Positions 46,218-55,402 of a DNA stretch of 55,465 nt are shown in pieces. A model generated the notes under the pieces. It was not told the DNA's origin, ran no database searches, and saw only the letters and a program-made list of their open reading frames with translations. This DNA is from Caryophanon latum (GTDB lineage Bacteria > Bacillota > Bacilli > Bacillales_A > Planococcaceae). The translations under genes were made by a program, and so were the position numbers. The DNA lies in NCBI RefSeq assembly GCF_001700325.1, contig NZ_MATO01000013.1, forward strand, positions 1 through 55,465. Direction: 5' to 3'. The stretch's first letter is position 1. The number at the start of each line of letters is the position of its first letter.

Positions 46218-47276
46218 ATGGCGCAATTAATAAAATTACAAGATTATATTTCACGCTACCAAATCGACTTAAATCGATACCCGACGCAATACGTTCGACT
46301 GAAGCGTGTGCAGTGGGAGCGTGTGAAGGAGCAATGGGAAAATGGCGGTCCGACACAAACGTGGGAGCCCGTTATGCAAGTGCCGGAGGAGGAAGAAAAA
46401 CAAAAACCAACGTTGCTTCGTCGTCTGTTCGGTCGCAAGAAGGATGAGGAAGAGGAAATGGATTTAGAAGAATTATCGGTAGAAAGTGAGCTTGATGAGG
46501 AAGAGGTCATTCCTGAGGAGACGTCAACGCTGCATTTTGAGTCAAAAATTGTATTTGAGCCAAAAACAATCGAAGAATTAAAGCGTATGTACTTGGATCA
46601 GTTTTTCCATTTTCAAATTAAATGGGCAAGCTCGACATTGTTAGATAAATCATATGTCGATCCACGTTACATGCGCGATACGCTACTACGAACGTTTATG
46701 CAAGGGTTACCAGATAATTACTTTTTGCTTTATTTCCCTGTGTTTCAAGTGAAAAAGGCACCGATTGAAGTAGACATTATTTTAATTACGCCGACAGAAG
46801 TGTTATGCATTACGCCGCTGGAAGTGCAAGAGCAAGCTGTATACGTAGCAGACGGTGAACGTTTTTGGACGCAAAAAATCGATAAGTCGAGCAAAAAGAT
46901 TTTAAGTCCGATGATTCAGCTTAACCGTATGGAGACGATCGTTTCAAGTTTGATGCATTACAACGATATTGAGCTGCCGGTAAAACGCATCGTGCTGTCT
47001 CGCAACGGCTACATCGATTATCCAGGTGCATCATTTAATACGCAATTTATCGACAAGCGAAAGTTCGAGCAATGGTTTTTACAGCTAAAGCGTGCAAAAT
47101 CACCAATGAAGCATATGCAAATTAAAGCAGCAGCAGTATTGCTTGAGCATACGGAAACGACGAGCTTCCAGCGTGATTTATGGAAGTCGGAGGAGGAAGC
47201 GGCAGAGCATGCGGCAGCGCAGGAGTTAAGTGACCAACCGCTACAACAAAAAGACGAAGATGAGAAGGGTGAATAA
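46218..47276 (+). CDS. NERD-like protein of unknown function
   Basis: A 352-residue protein. An N-terminal helical part is followed by a basic/acidic low-complexity linker (RRLFGRKKDEEEEMDLEEL, about 75-115). A central alpha/beta domain has APIEVDIILITPTEVLCITPLE near residue 190, resembling the nuclease-related NERD core with its acidic strand. The tail is acidic. Function is not known and nuclease activity is not shown. Two starts are possible (46200, 46218); I prefer 46218, which leaves GGAGTG upstream. It is followed without a gap by the lipid kinase gene, so the two are cotranscribed. Confidence 0.5.
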   Translation: MAQLIKLQDYISRYQIDLNRYPTQYVRLKRVQWERVKEQWENGGPTQTWEPVMQVPEEEEKQKPTLLRRLFGRKKDEEEEMDLEELSVESELDEEEVIPEETSTLHFESKIVFEPKTIEELKRMYLDQFFHFQIKWASSTLLDKSYVDPRYMRDTLLRTFMQGLPDNYFLLYFPVFQVKKAPIEVDIILITPTEVLCITPLEVQEQAVYVADGERFWTQKIDKSSKKILSPMIQLNRMETIVSSLMHYNDIELPVKRIVLSRNGYIDYPGASFNTQFIDKRKFEQWFLQLKRAKSPMKHMQIKAAAVLLEHTETTSFQRDLWKSEEEAAEHAAAQELSDQPLQQKDEDEKGE

Positions 47277-48158
47277 ATGCGAATCGTCTTCATTGTAAAC
47301 GAGGCATCTGGTCACGGGAAAACGGCATGGGCATCGCTTGAACGAACATATTGCGGCACGTACGATGTATACAAGACGAAATATCCGCATCATGCGACAG
47401 AAATCGTCCAGCAGCTCGCTAAAGAACATGAACCGATATGCATCGTTGCAGTTGGTGGGGATGGCACAATTCATGAAGTAGTACAAGGAGCGGTCGGACA
47501 GCGACATTTAATCGTTGCGGCGTTCCGTGCAGGCTCTGGCAATGATTTTGCACGTTCGTATGTAGCATTTACGAGCGTTGCTGACATTAAAGCGTGGCAA
47601 GCGCATGAACGGAAGTCAGCACATGATATTGGCGTCGTTAACGGCGAGCATTTCTTTATGAACAATGCAGGGCTTGGCTTTGATGCGTACGTGGTTGATT
47701 TGGCCAATCGCTCGAAGTTGAAAAAATGGCTCAATCGCATCCATTTAGGCAAGCTAAGCTACGTATATTTTTTAGTGAAAGGTTTACTGACATATAGGAC
47801 GACTACAGTTGAAGTAAATGAGCAAACGTATGAGCGCGTATGGTTTGTAACGATGTCGAATCAGCCGTATTTTGGTGGCGGCATGAAGCTGTCTCCACAT
47901 TCCAAAACGGACGATGGTATGTTAGAATGTACAATTGTGTATCAGCTATCACGTATAAAGCTACTCGCGTTATTTGTCACTGTTTTTTGGGGTGGGCATA
48001 CGCGCTTTCGTGAAGTGACGCAGCTACAAGGTGAGTCGTTTACAGTTACGACGCATGAGCCGATGCATTGTCACGTTGACGGTGAAGCATTTATAATGAA
48101 ACAATCGCATGTGCATGTCAATTCGCAGCATCGTAGCTGGCAAAATGCACACAACTAA
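47277..48158 (+). CDS. ytlR: Diacylglycerol/lipid kinase family protein (YtlR)
   Basis: A 293-residue member of the DgkB/YegS family. The ATP-binding signature [15 protein letters not shown] is near residue 60, with [13 protein letters not shown] near 82 and [11 protein letters not shown] near 130. The C-terminal beta-sandwich begins at about 145. Members phosphorylate diacylglycerol or related lipids; the substrate here is undefined. The start codon follows immediately after the stop of the upstream gene, with GAAGGGTGA as ribosome site. trmB follows after 13 bases. Confidence 0.85.
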   Translation: MRIVFIVNEASGHGKTAWASLERTYCGTYDVYKTKYPHHATEIVQQLAKEHEPICIVAVGGDGTIHEVVQGAVGQRHLIVAAFRAGSGNDFARSYVAFTSVADIKAWQAHERKSAHDIGVVNGEHFFMNNAGLGFDAYVVDLANRSKLKKWLNRIHLGKLSYVYFLVKGLLTYRTTTVEVNEQTYERVWFVTMSNQPYFGGGMKLSPHSKTDDGMLECTIVYQLSRIKLLALFVTVFWGGHTRFREVTQLQGESFTVTTHEPMHCHVDGEAFIMKQSHVHVNSQHRSWQNAHN

Positions 48159-48171
48159 TAGAAATGAGGAT

Positions 48172-48825
48172 ATGAAATTGAGATTACGACATAAACCTTG
48201 GGCAGAGGAATTTATTACAGAAAACGCACACATCGTTGTACCGAACCCGGAAGAGCAAAAAGGAAAATGGGCTGCGTTATTTGGTAACGACAACCCGTTA
48301 CACATCGAGGTAGGTACAGGGAAAGGACAGTTCATCACAGGGATGGCACTGCAAAATCCAGACATTAACTACATCGGCATTGAGCTATTTCCAAGCGTTA
48401 TCGTATGTGCGGTGGAAAAAGTGTTAGCAGCGGAAACGCCAAAAAATTTACGTTTATTAAAAGTGGACGGTGCAGAGCTAGAAAACTATTTTGAGAAGGG
48501 CGAAATTGACCGCGTCTACTTAAACTTCTCAGATCCGTGGCCGAAGAAGCGTCACGCAAAACGCCGCTTAACGCACGCATCATTTTTATCGATTTACGAG
48601 CGTCTTTTACCGGACAACGGTGAAATTCACTTCAAAACGGACAATCGTGGCTTATTTGAGTTTTCTTTAGTGAGCATGAATGAATATGGTATGAAATTAA
48701 AATATGTTTCACTAGACTTACACGCCGAAATGCCGGAAAATAATATTATGACGGAGTATGAAGAGAAGTTCTCGGCAAAAGGGCAACCGATCTACCGTCT
48801 AGAGTCACAATTTGTGACAAAATAG
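48172..48825 (+). CDS. trmB: tRNA (guanine-N7)-methyltransferase
   Basis: A 217-residue SAM-dependent enzyme making m7G46 in tRNA. Motifs are [16 protein letters not shown] near residue 43, the YIGIEL strand, and the TrmB signature [18 protein letters not shown] near 115, then [12 protein letters not shown] near 155. It aligns over its length with B. subtilis TrmB. I use ATG 48172 behind GAGGAT; a TTG two codons later would be equally good. The long upstream extension overlaps ytlR and is not conserved. Confidence 0.95.
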   Translation: MKLRLRHKPWAEEFITENAHIVVPNPEEQKGKWAALFGNDNPLHIEVGTGKGQFITGMALQNPDINYIGIELFPSVIVCAVEKVLAAETPKNLRLLKVDGAELENYFEKGEIDRVYLNFSDPWPKKRHAKRRLTHASFLSIYERLLPDNGEIHFKTDNRGLFEFSLVSMNEYGMKLKYVSLDLHAEMPENNIMTEYEEKFSAKGQPIYRLESQFVTK

Positions 48826-48850
48826 TCAATTCGAAAAGGGGAGAAGTAGA

Positions 48851-49714
48851 ATGGACAAGTATGTATTTCACGACATGACGCTTACGTGGTTAAACGGAGG
48901 GGTAACATCACTCGATGGTGGTGCGATGTTTGGTGTTGTACCAAAACCTTTATGGCAACGTAAGTATCCTGCAAACGAGGCGAATCAAATCGAGCTGTCG
49001 ACAGAGCCGATTTTAATTCAATTCGAAGGCAAAAACTACATCATCGATTCAGGTGTAGGGCATGGCAAGCTCACAGAAAAGCAGCTGCGTAACTTCGGCG
49101 TAACGGAAGAAGGAAACGTAGAAGGTAGCTTAGAAGAGCTTGGCTTATCAACAGCGGACATTGACGGTGTGTTATGTACGCATCTGCACTTTGATCACGC
49201 TGGTGGCTTAACGCGCTATGAGGGAGACGAGTTAATTTCAGTATTCCCGAATGCGAACATTTACGTGTCACAAAAAGAGTGGGATGAAATGCGTAATCCG
49301 AATATGCGCTCAAAAAACACGTATTGGAAAGAAAACTGGGAGCCAATTCAATCGCAAGTTGTCACGTTTGACGAGCGTCTTGAAGTAGCACCAGGCATCG
49401 AAATGATTCATACAGGTGGGCATAGTGACGGGCATGCGGTCATTAAAATTACGCAGCAAGATGAAGTGCTACTACATATGGCGGACATTATGCCAACGCA
49501 CGCGCACCAAAATCCGCTATGGGTAATGGCGTATGATGACTATCCGATGACGTCGGTGTTTACGAAAGATCGCCTTATGAAGGAAGCGTACGAAAATGGC
49601 TACCGCTTCATCTTTTACCACGACGCATATTTCCGCATGATGCAATGGGACGCGACAGGTAAAGAAGTAATCGACTCGCTACCACGCTCGAAGGAAGTCG
49701 CGGTTGCACGATAA
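48851..49714 (+). CDS. ytnP: Metallo-beta-lactamase-fold lactonase YtnP
   Basis: A 287-residue hydrolase. The zinc motif HLHFDHAGG is near residue 112, with further metal ligands in TGGHSDGH near 195, [10 protein letters not shown] near 215 and FYHDAYF near 257. B. subtilis YtnP is reported to act as a quorum-quenching lactonase against Streptomyces signals; physiological substrate here is inferred. It lies 25 bases after trmB with an AAAGGGGAG site, and is ended by a strong terminator at 49719-49763. Confidence 0.88.
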   Translation: MDKYVFHDMTLTWLNGGVTSLDGGAMFGVVPKPLWQRKYPANEANQIELSTEPILIQFEGKNYIIDSGVGHGKLTEKQLRNFGVTEEGNVEGSLEELGLSTADIDGVLCTHLHFDHAGGLTRYEGDELISVFPNANIYVSQKEWDEMRNPNMRSKNTYWKENWEPIQSQVVTFDERLEVAPGIEMIHTGGHSDGHAVIKITQQDEVLLHMADIMPTHAHQNPLWVMAYDDYPMTSVFTKDRLMKEAYENGYRFIFYHDAYFRMMQWDATGKEVIDSLPRSKEVAVAR

Positions 49715-49718
49715 ACAA

Positions 49719-49763
49719 TAAAGGGAAGTACGAAAGTCAGCGCGACTTTTGTACTTCCCTTTA
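49719..49763 (+). terminator. ytnP terminator
   Basis: AAAGGGAAGTACGAAAGTC pairs with GACTTTTGTACTTCCCTTT with one mismatch; T run short. Confidence 0.85.
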
Positions 49764-49789
49764 ACTATTTGACTAGTGTTAAATACGCT

Positions 49790-49924
49790 CGATGATGACC
49801 GCGTAATCGGCGAGACTCCTAGGGGGACAGCTCGTGCCTCAAGACCCCGTAAGCCGCGACGTAGGAGCGGTGCGGAGGCTTGAGCCGAGCCCCAGGAACG
49901 CGAGCCGAATGAAGCGGTTCATCG
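49790..49924. repeat. Palindromic element with CCGC/GCGG apical hairpin
   Basis: CGATGA (49790) and TCATCG (49924) form the outermost pair. The canonical arms CTCCTAGGGG/CCCCAGG and CTCAAG/CTTGAG follow, then the apical hairpin CCGC-GACGTAGGA-GCGG (49854-49870). It separates the convergent ytnP and ytpR genes. Confidence 0.85.
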
Positions 49925-49936
49925 ATGGTGAATCAT

Positions 49937-50551
49937 TTAGTTCTTCGGCACGATAAACTCTGAGCCGACTACCGCATCTTCCTCTAACACTAAAATCCCT
50001 TTTTCTTGTGGTGCGTTCGGAATATCTAACTCGCGCGCTGCACAAAGCATACCGAATGAATCTTCACCGCGTAAGTTACCTGCTTTGATTACTAAACCTG
50101 ATGGCATAACTGCGCCGATTTTTGCAACGACTACTTTTTGACCGGCGTCAACGTTCGGTGCGCCACAAACGATTTGAAGCGTTTCATCGCCTACGTTTAC
50201 TTGACATACGCTTAGTTTATCCGCGTTTGGGTGCTTTTCTTTTTGTTCTACGTAGCCGACTACGAATTTTGGTGAGAAGTCGACTGCAAGCTTTACGTCT
50301 GCGTTGTTTTTAGCAAGTGCTGCTTCTAATTTTTCAGCAACTTCTTTCGTTACGTCAACGTTACCTGCAACGTCTAGCTCGATGTAGTTGCTTGCGTTAA
50401 ATAAATTGAAACCTTTTACTTCTGTCGTGCCAGCTTCGCGTAATAATACGACGTCACCTTTGCGTTCGATTTCAACTGTTGCTGTACGCTCTGTCGTGAA
50501 GTTGACAAGTAATACGTCCCCAACATGCGCTTTATTGTATGATACGATCAT
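49937..50551 (-). CDS. ytpR: tRNA-binding domain protein YtpR
   Basis: A 204-residue protein. The C-terminal half (about 90-200) is an EMAP/Arc1p-type OB fold: HPNADKLSVCQVNVGDETLQIVCGAPNV, then GAVMPSGLVIKAGNLRG and ESFGMLC-like SFGMLCAARELDI. This fold in PheT and MetG binds tRNA. The N-terminal 85 residues match the YtpR family. Role unknown. Its ATG overlaps the ytpQ stop by four bases, so the two are coupled. Confidence 0.9.
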   Translation of the reverse strand: MIVSYNKAHVGDVLLVNFTTERTATVEIERKGDVVLLREAGTTEVKGFNLFNASNYIELDVAGNVDVTKEVAEKLEAALAKNNADVKLAVDFSPKFVVGYVEQKEKHPNADKLSVCQVNVGDETLQIVCGAPNVDAGQKVVVAKIGAVMPSGLVIKAGNLRGEDSFGMLCAARELDIPNAPQEKGILVLEEDAVVGSEFIVPKN

Positions 50552-51357
50552 TTTTTTTGCTCCTCTTGTACTTTGTTTTTGGCCAAAATGAAAATCGGTT
50601 CGAGTTTGCCTTCTTCGTAGACGAATGATAACGAGGTAATTGGCACCATACCGACTGTGAAGAAGTGCATCGTCATCTGTGCTAGTATATCATACCCAAC
50701 TTCATTGCGAATATCCCCAATAATTAAAACGTCCTGATGCGGCACCGACACCGTCATTTCGCCTTCCACACGTGCTTCCATGTCCGCTAAAAACGGCTCG
50801 TTTAAAATGCGCGAAGCATCGTAGCCGTCGTTTGCGTTTACGAAATAAAACACGTTGCCGGCTACTTCGTCTTGTTTGTACGTCGTCGATAAGCTTTTTG
50901 CGCGGAATTTTGCAGCTTCGGTTACTTGAGTAGCTGTAACATTTAATTTTTGTAGCATATCCTCATCGATTAAGCGATACGTCGTGCCAAGGTCAAGTGC
51001 GTAATAAATGCGTGTTTCGGCCGTATGCTTCGTCGTCACAAACGCATGACCTTCCTTTGATGCCTTCGGGAACGATGTCGAGCGTACGACCGGGTAAACG
51101 TTCGTTAAGCCTCCAAAGCCACTTGCTGCTTCCTTTTCCATCGCTAAAAATGTTTGCTCAACTGTGTAAATGACTTCGTTGATTGCCGCTTCTTTTTTTT
51201 GCTCGTATTTTGCGACTAAATCTCCAATTAAAATATCCATTCCTTTTTGAAGCGTTTTATGTTCAAGGCGTAGCTTGTCGTATTTTTCATCAAATGTGTA
51301 TGTGAAATTGTCACCAAGCTTTGTTTGTAATTGCTGTACCATTTGTTTTGAATCCAT
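50548..51357 (-). CDS. ytpQ: DUF1444 protein YtpQ
   Basis: A 269-residue protein of the DUF1444/UPF0354 family, known in B. subtilis as YtpQ. It begins DSKQMVQQLQTKLGDNFTYTF, and the conserved core includes NVYPVVRSTSFP near residue 85, YYALDLGTTYRLI near 115 and YFVNANDGYDASRIL near 160. There is no known biochemical role. I use ATG 51357 behind CGGAGG; the start at 51396 adds a non-conserved stretch. It is upstream of and coupled to ytpR. Confidence 0.85.
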   Translation of the reverse strand: MDSKQMVQQLQTKLGDNFTYTFDEKYDKLRLEHKTLQKGMDILIGDLVAKYEQKKEAAINEVIYTVEQTFLAMEKEAASGFGGLTNVYPVVRSTSFPKASKEGHAFVTTKHTAETRIYYALDLGTTYRLIDEDMLQKLNVTATQVTEAAKFRAKSLSTTYKQDEVAGNVFYFVNANDGYDASRILNEPFLADMEARVEGEMTVSVPHQDVLIIGDIRNEVGYDILAQMTMHFFTVGMVPITSLSFVYEEGKLEPIFILAKNKVQEEQKK

Positions 51358-51416
51358 TGTAATCCTCCGTTCATCTGCTATATGTATTGTACGCAATCGA
51401 CGGCGGCGTATGCAAA

Positions 51417-51932
51417 CTACTTGCCTTCATAGTAACGCACTTGTCCAATTAATAGCGTAACGATGTGGACGAACATGTCTTTTCGGTCAATTAAGCCGTC
51501 TGTAAATATACCGATTGCGCCCGAATGGTGACGCGTGTCGTGCTGCTTCGTGTACGCGTCCATCACTGGGCCAAGCTCCGTGCCAGCTCGAACGGCGTCA
51601 GCAACTTCATTTGGCAGCATAAATTGTGCGCCGCTGCTTGCGTAAACGGTTGTGTCGGTTGCGACTGCGCCCCAGTTGCAGCAGTACAATATGCCGTCAA
51701 GTTCGCGTACGCCACCTTCTAAGCCGAATGCGATGTTTGCGCCCGTTTGCTCCTTCGCTGCGCGCGCACGGTTCATCGCGCCGAGACGTGTTTCCTCGTC
51801 TGAAAATGGCTGGTCCGCAACGTTTGAGTCCACTTGTATTGGAATGAAGTTTGCATCTGGATAAAGCGGTGTTAATGCATCAATGACTGCGCCAACTTTT
51901 GCGCGGTTCGTCGTGCCAATTGCGATGTTCAT
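51417..51932 (-). CDS. Inosine/xanthosine triphosphatase, DUF84 (YjjX family)
   Basis: A 171-residue protein of the Maf/Ham1-like fold that removes non-canonical purine nucleoside triphosphates. Diagnostic pieces are IAIGTTNRAKVGAV at the N-terminus, GAMNRARAAKE near residue 52, FGLEGGVRELDG near 70 and the tail GIFTDGLIDRKDMF near 145. It is the usual size for DUF84. It stands 60 bases upstream of ytpQ on the same strand and may be cotranscribed. Confidence 0.85.
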   Translation of the reverse strand: MNIAIGTTNRAKVGAVIDALTPLYPDANFIPIQVDSNVADQPFSDEETRLGAMNRARAAKEQTGANIAFGLEGGVRELDGILYCCNWGAVATDTTVYASSGAQFMLPNEVADAVRAGTELGPVMDAYTKQHDTRHHSGAIGIFTDGLIDRKDMFVHIVTLLIGQVRYYEGK

Positions 51933-51961
51933 ATATGTTCCTCCTTAAAATAGACAAAATA

Positions 51962-51999
51962 AATGGTAGAGACAAGTTTTCGTTGCTCTACCATTTTGT
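51962..51999 (-). terminator. Terminator between ytoP and the DUF84 gene
   Basis: AATGGTAGAG (51962-51971) pairs with CTCTACCATT (51986-51995); T-rich run on the minus strand. Confidence 0.75.
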
Positions 52000-52021
52000 A
52001 CGTACGCGTTTTATTGATCGT

Positions 52022-52162
52022 AGCAGCTAGGCGGACTCCTGCGGAAAAAGCGTGAGATCCCGCAATGAAGTGAGGAGGCTCAAGGAAGATGATAAACGCC
52101 ACGTCCATGTAGCATCATCTTCATGACGAACATCGTGTTATCCTCCACGCCCGCGAACAGCA
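52022..52162. repeat. Palindromic element downstream of ytoP
   Basis: It abuts the ytoP stop codon. Arms are GGCGGACTCCTGCGG and CCCGCG. Module X is present with a changed stem (AAGATGAT with ATCATCTT, a pair exchange relative to other copies) and the tail GAACATCGTGTTATCC. Confidence 0.8.
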
Positions 52163-52165
52163 ATG

Positions 52166-53242
52166 TTACACGTTCGCTTTAATCGAATCAATCGTCGTTT
52201 TGTCACAAGACGTTACAAGTTTCACGAGTAGCTCTTTTGCTGCTGCGTAATCGTCTACGTGAATAATTGACGCGGCTGTGTGAATGTAGCGTGAGCAAAT
52301 GCCAATTACTGCTGATGGAATGCCGTCGTTTGCTGTATGCACGCGACCTGCATCTGTACCACCAGGTGAAACGAAATATTGGTACGGAATGTTGTTTGAT
52401 TCCGCCGTATCTAAAATGAACTCACGCATGCCGCGGTGTGTTACCATCGTGCGGTCGAAAATGCGCAGCAACGGACCTTTGCCAAGCTGACCGAACTGTG
52501 TCGCATCACCTGACGTATCGTTGGCAGGGGAGGCATCAAGCGCGAAGAAAATGTCTGGTTGAATCATGTTCGCTGACGTTTGTGCACCACGTAAGCCGAC
52601 TTCCTCCATGACATTTGCACCAGAGTAAATGTGTGATGATACGTCCTTGCCATGTAGCTCTTGCAGCAGCTCAATCGCTAAGCCGCAGCCGTAGCGGTTA
52701 TCCCACGCTTTTGCCATAATTTTGTTCGGGTTTGCCATCGGTGTGAATGGGCAAATCGGAATAATTTGCTGACCAGGACGAATGCCCATTTGCTGTGCGT
52801 CCTCTTTTGAATCTGCACCAACGTCGATGAGCATGTTTTTCATATTCATCGGTTTCGCGCGTTCTGCATCTGATAATAAGTGCGGCGGAATTGATGCGAT
52901 GACACCTGGAATTTCACCATTTTTCGTATAAACTGTGACGCGCTGTGCAAGCATTACTTGGTTCCACCAGCCGCCAAGTGGTTGGAAGCGAATCATGCCG
53001 TTGTTCGTAATCGACGTTACCATAAAGCCGACCTCGTCCATATGACCTGCAACTAAAATTTTTGGAGCGTCGGCATCTTTTGCTTTACGCACGCCGAAAA
53101 TGCCACCTAAATTATCTTGCACGATTTCATCTGAATATTTTTCAAGTTCGCTGCGCATAAACGCTCGCACTGCATGCTCTTGTCCAGGAGCGCCTGGTAG
53201 TTCCGTTAATGTTTTAAATAATTGTAATGTTTGCTCGTTCAA
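52166..53242 (-). CDS. ytoP: M42 family aminopeptidase (YtoP)
   Basis: A 358-residue M42 zinc peptidase of the glutamyl aminopeptidase/FrvX type. Metal-binding residues lie in [12 protein letters not shown] near residue 67, [10 protein letters not shown] near 180, [14 protein letters not shown] near 212 and the ALDASPA segment near 235; [10 protein letters not shown] follows near 320. Members cut N-terminal residues and often form large tetrahedral assemblies. The start is TTG 53242, eight bases after AGAGAGG; no better in-frame start is visible. It is followed by a repeat element, then a terminator. Confidence 0.9.
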   Translation of the reverse strand: MNEQTLQLFKTLTELPGAPGQEHAVRAFMRSELEKYSDEIVQDNLGGIFGVRKAKDADAPKILVAGHMDEVGFMVTSITNNGMIRFQPLGGWWNQVMLAQRVTVYTKNGEIPGVIASIPPHLLSDAERAKPMNMKNMLIDVGADSKEDAQQMGIRPGQQIIPICPFTPMANPNKIMAKAWDNRYGCGLAIELLQELHGKDVSSHIYSGANVMEEVGLRGAQTSANMIQPDIFFALDASPANDTSGDATQFGQLGKGPLLRIFDRTMVTHRGMREFILDTAESNNIPYQYFVSPGGTDAGRVHTANDGIPSAVIGICSRYIHTAASIIHVDDYAAAKELLVKLVTSCDKTTIDSIKANV

Positions 53243-53378
53243 GACGGTCGCCTCTCTTTTTCACAATAGTATGCCTCATTATATCATAGTCATTTCGTCA
53301 TTCGAAATTCTTTGTTCTTTTTAGAATATTTTTAATATGATACAATGAACGTATATTGAGTTAAGGGGGACGTAAACA

Positions 53379-53693
53379 ATGAACTTACGTGATTTTCTTT
53401 TAGGCGTGGCGACAGGTGTTGCTGTATCAGTATTAGTAAATGAAACGACGAACCGTGTATCTCCATACATGTCTTCAGATCGTGTGTTACAAAGCATTAA
53501 AGAAGAGTTCCGTAAAGAAGCGCCGATTGATGCGACGTGGATTTACTCTAAACCAGAAACAATTCAACATACAGTAGGGGAATTACCAGTATATCGTGGT
53601 GGTATTTCACGTGTTGTTGAAGGTGAAACGGAAGCATTTGAATTTACAGCTGACGCACGCTCAGGCGTTGTAGTCGATTTAGTACGCGTATAA
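53379..53693 (+). CDS. ytzB: PepSY-like small protein (YtzB)
   Basis: A 104-residue protein with a hydrophobic N-terminal segment (LLGVATGVAVSVLV, about 6-20), probably a membrane anchor. The rest resembles a PepSY domain: SDRVLQSIKEEFRKEAPI then WIYSKPETI and GETEAFEFTADARSGVVVDL. The PepSY fold is thought to act at the envelope, possibly as a peptidase inhibitor. Its size and position beside ytoP agree with B. subtilis YtzB. It has an AAGGGGG site and its own terminator. Confidence 0.75.
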   Translation: MNLRDFLLGVATGVAVSVLVNETTNRVSPYMSSDRVLQSIKEEFRKEAPIDATWIYSKPETIQHTVGELPVYRGGISRVVEGETEAFEFTADARSGVVVDLVRV

Positions 53694-53697
53694 TTGG

Positions 53698-53734
53698 TAG
53701 CATGCGTTAGATTTTCTAGCGCATGCTTTTTTTA
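53698..53734 (+). terminator. ytzB terminator
   Basis: AGCATGCGTTAGA pairs with TCTAGCGCATGCT (one G-T-type pair), then seven T. Confidence 0.9.
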
Positions 53735-53800
53735 TTTCATGTGTAAAGCTTCTTACCGATAATGTAAGTAGCGTGACATTTTAACAAAGGACGTGACTAC

Positions 53801-54481
53801 ATGATTAATACAAATTATTCAATGGATTTATTGTCGTTACTAAGCGGCAGCAATACATCACAAACAGCGACATCTTCGTCTACGAACTTTAACGACATAC
53901 TAAGTAGCTATTTACAGCAATCATCATCTTCAAATGTAGATGAATTAATTGCGGGGCTCGATACGACGTCGTCAACAGGCGTTGCTAATTTACTCGGCAC
54001 AAACTCAACGTATTCGTACTATTTAAATTCGATGTTAAGCGGCAGCAACGGCACAGGCACAGAAGCGATGCAAACATATTTAGCACAATCAGACAACGCG
54101 AACGATAAAGCGGACATTACGTCAATGTTCGGTGGACAATCAAATACGTCGTCATCAAATACGCTTGCGAACGTACTAATGGCGACGTATGAGGCAAAGC
54201 AAATGCAAACGATTCAAACGGCACAAAACAAATATAAAGAGCAAATCGCAAGCTTACAGCAAGGCGAGCAAACGAGCGCAGTAGAAGAGCGGATCGCGAA
54301 GTTAAACACGAATGCATCAGCGCTTGAAAACTATGTGCAAAACACGTTGACGAACAGCACGAAGTTTGCAGCTTCAAGCAACTTTACAGGTGTTTTTAAT
54401 TCGATCGCCGCATTGCAGCAAGACATTTTAGCGAAATACGAGCAGGCGAAGCAGCAAACGACAGAAACGGATAAAGTGTAA
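53801..54481 (+). CDS. Ser/Thr/Asn/Gln-rich protein of unknown function
   Basis: A 226-residue protein I do not recognise. The first 120 residues are low complexity, rich in Ser, Thr, Asn and Gly (SGSNTSQTATSSSTNFNDIL). Residues about 125-226 look like long amphipathic helices (ALANVLMATYEAKQMQTIQTAQ-like pattern, then EERIAKLNTNASALENYV). There is no signal peptide, membrane span or cysteine. The composition recalls flagellar or secreted helper proteins, but this is only an impression. An AAAGGACGTG site and terminator at 54501-54532 support a real, single gene. Confidence 0.7.
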   Translation: MINTNYSMDLLSLLSGSNTSQTATSSSTNFNDILSSYLQQSSSSNVDELIAGLDTTSSTGVANLLGTNSTYSYYLNSMLSGSNGTGTEAMQTYLAQSDNANDKADITSMFGGQSNTSSSNTLANVLMATYEAKQMQTIQTAQNKYKEQIASLQQGEQTSAVEERIAKLNTNASALENYVQNTLTNSTKFAASSNFTGVFNSIAALQQDILAKYEQAKQQTTETDKV

Positions 54482-54500
54482 CGTTGTATCGCTTAAAAAG

Positions 54501-54532
54501 AAACGAACGCAGCACGATGGCGTTCGTTTTTT
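54501..54532 (+). terminator. Terminator after the Ser/Thr-rich gene
   Basis: AACGAACGC pairs with GCGTTCGTT around a 9-base loop, then T. Confidence 0.88.
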
Positions 54533-54614
54533 GCGCTTTGTATTTATTTTGTTTTTCATGACGACGATGATATACTGAAAAAGTAACTATTACTTTTTGT
54601 CGGAGGGAACTATT

Positions 54615-55121
54615 ATGAAAAAATTAATCGCGGCATTATTTGCGATGACGTTAATCTTCTCAAGTGTCGGAAGCTTTTTAACGTTTGATGATGTGTCTCA
54701 AGTAGAGGCGAAGTCATACAAATCAGGAAAGAAAAACTATAACGGAAATAACAACACACAAGACAATTCACAAAATAACGATACGAATCCAAACGGCGCT
54801 GTAAACAATAACAACAACAGCACGCCAAACAACAACGCAACGACGAACAACACAAATAGCACACCTGCTCAAAAAGCACCCGAGGAGAAAAAAGGTGGCT
54901 TCATGTCAAGCGGATTAATGAAAGGCTTAATGATCGGTGGTTTAGCTGGTTTACTATTTGGCGGCTTATTCGGTGACTTAGGCGTAATTGGTTCAATTTT
55001 AGGCTTCATGATTAATGCAATTGCGATTGTAGCTGTAATTGGCATCATCGTCTTCATCGTGAAAAAGCTAATCGGTCGCAAAAAACAACAACCGAAAGAG
55101 GCAGACGAATGGAGCAAGTAA
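54615..55121 (+). CDS. Exported Asn-rich, glycine-zipper membrane protein
   Basis: A 168-residue protein. A signal peptide (MKKLIAALFAMTLIFSSV, cleavage likely after VEA near residue 32) leads to an Asn/Thr-rich spacer of about 50 residues. Glycine-zipper-like segments (GLMKGLMIGGLAGLLFGGLFG) and a hydrophobic span (IAIVAVIGIIVFIVKKL) follow, and the end is basic. The layout resembles the N-terminal part of Tim44-like proteins of Bacilli, without the Tim44 domain. I use ATG 54615 behind GGAGGG; the upstream start at 54597 overlaps that site. Its end overlaps the next gene by 13 bases. Confidence 0.7.
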   Translation: MKKLIAALFAMTLIFSSVGSFLTFDDVSQVEAKSYKSGKKNYNGNNNTQDNSQNNDTNPNGAVNNNNNSTPNNNATTNNTNSTPAQKAPEEKKGGFMSSGLMKGLMIGGLAGLLFGGLFGDLGVIGSILGFMINAIAIVAVIGIIVFIVKKLIGRKKQQPKEADEWSK

Positions 55122-55402
55122 CATTACTCGAGCAAGATTTAGTAAACGCCATTTGTCGCTTTCATGCGCGCTATAAAAACGTGCAGCCAGCGAACGTAAC
55201 GGTTGAGCTTACGTATGACGATGCGACAGGCTATGGTGCAGAGGCGGAAGTAGCAGGACAAACGGATTACTTTAACACGCCAACGTTTATCGCGGCGATT
55301 CGTTTATACATTGATGAAGTATTACAGCGCAACGCTTCATCAGCAGGCATTGAGCTGGATATTGATGATGAAGAAGGCATGATTGCGCGTTTACGCTTTT
55401 AA
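55109..55402 (+). CDS. DUF2653 protein (YxcD-like)
   Basis: A 97-residue acidic protein. The segments LVNAICRFHARYKNVQPANVTVELTYDD, then TPTFIAAIRLYIDEVL, match the DUF2653/YxcD family by my recognition. There is no known function. It starts within the preceding gene (13-base overlap), so both are translated together, suggesting a joint envelope-related role. The remaining 63 bases of the window hold nothing I can name. Confidence 0.65.
   Translation: MEQVTLLEQDLVNAICRFHARYKNVQPANVTVELTYDDATGYGAEAEVAGQTDYFNTPTFIAAIRLYIDEVLQRNASSAGIELDIDDEEGMIARLRF

Noticed and set aside
174-52162. CRISPR array
   Set aside because: Repeats are dispersed, palindromic and variable in length; there is no regular repeat-spacer pattern and no cas gene.
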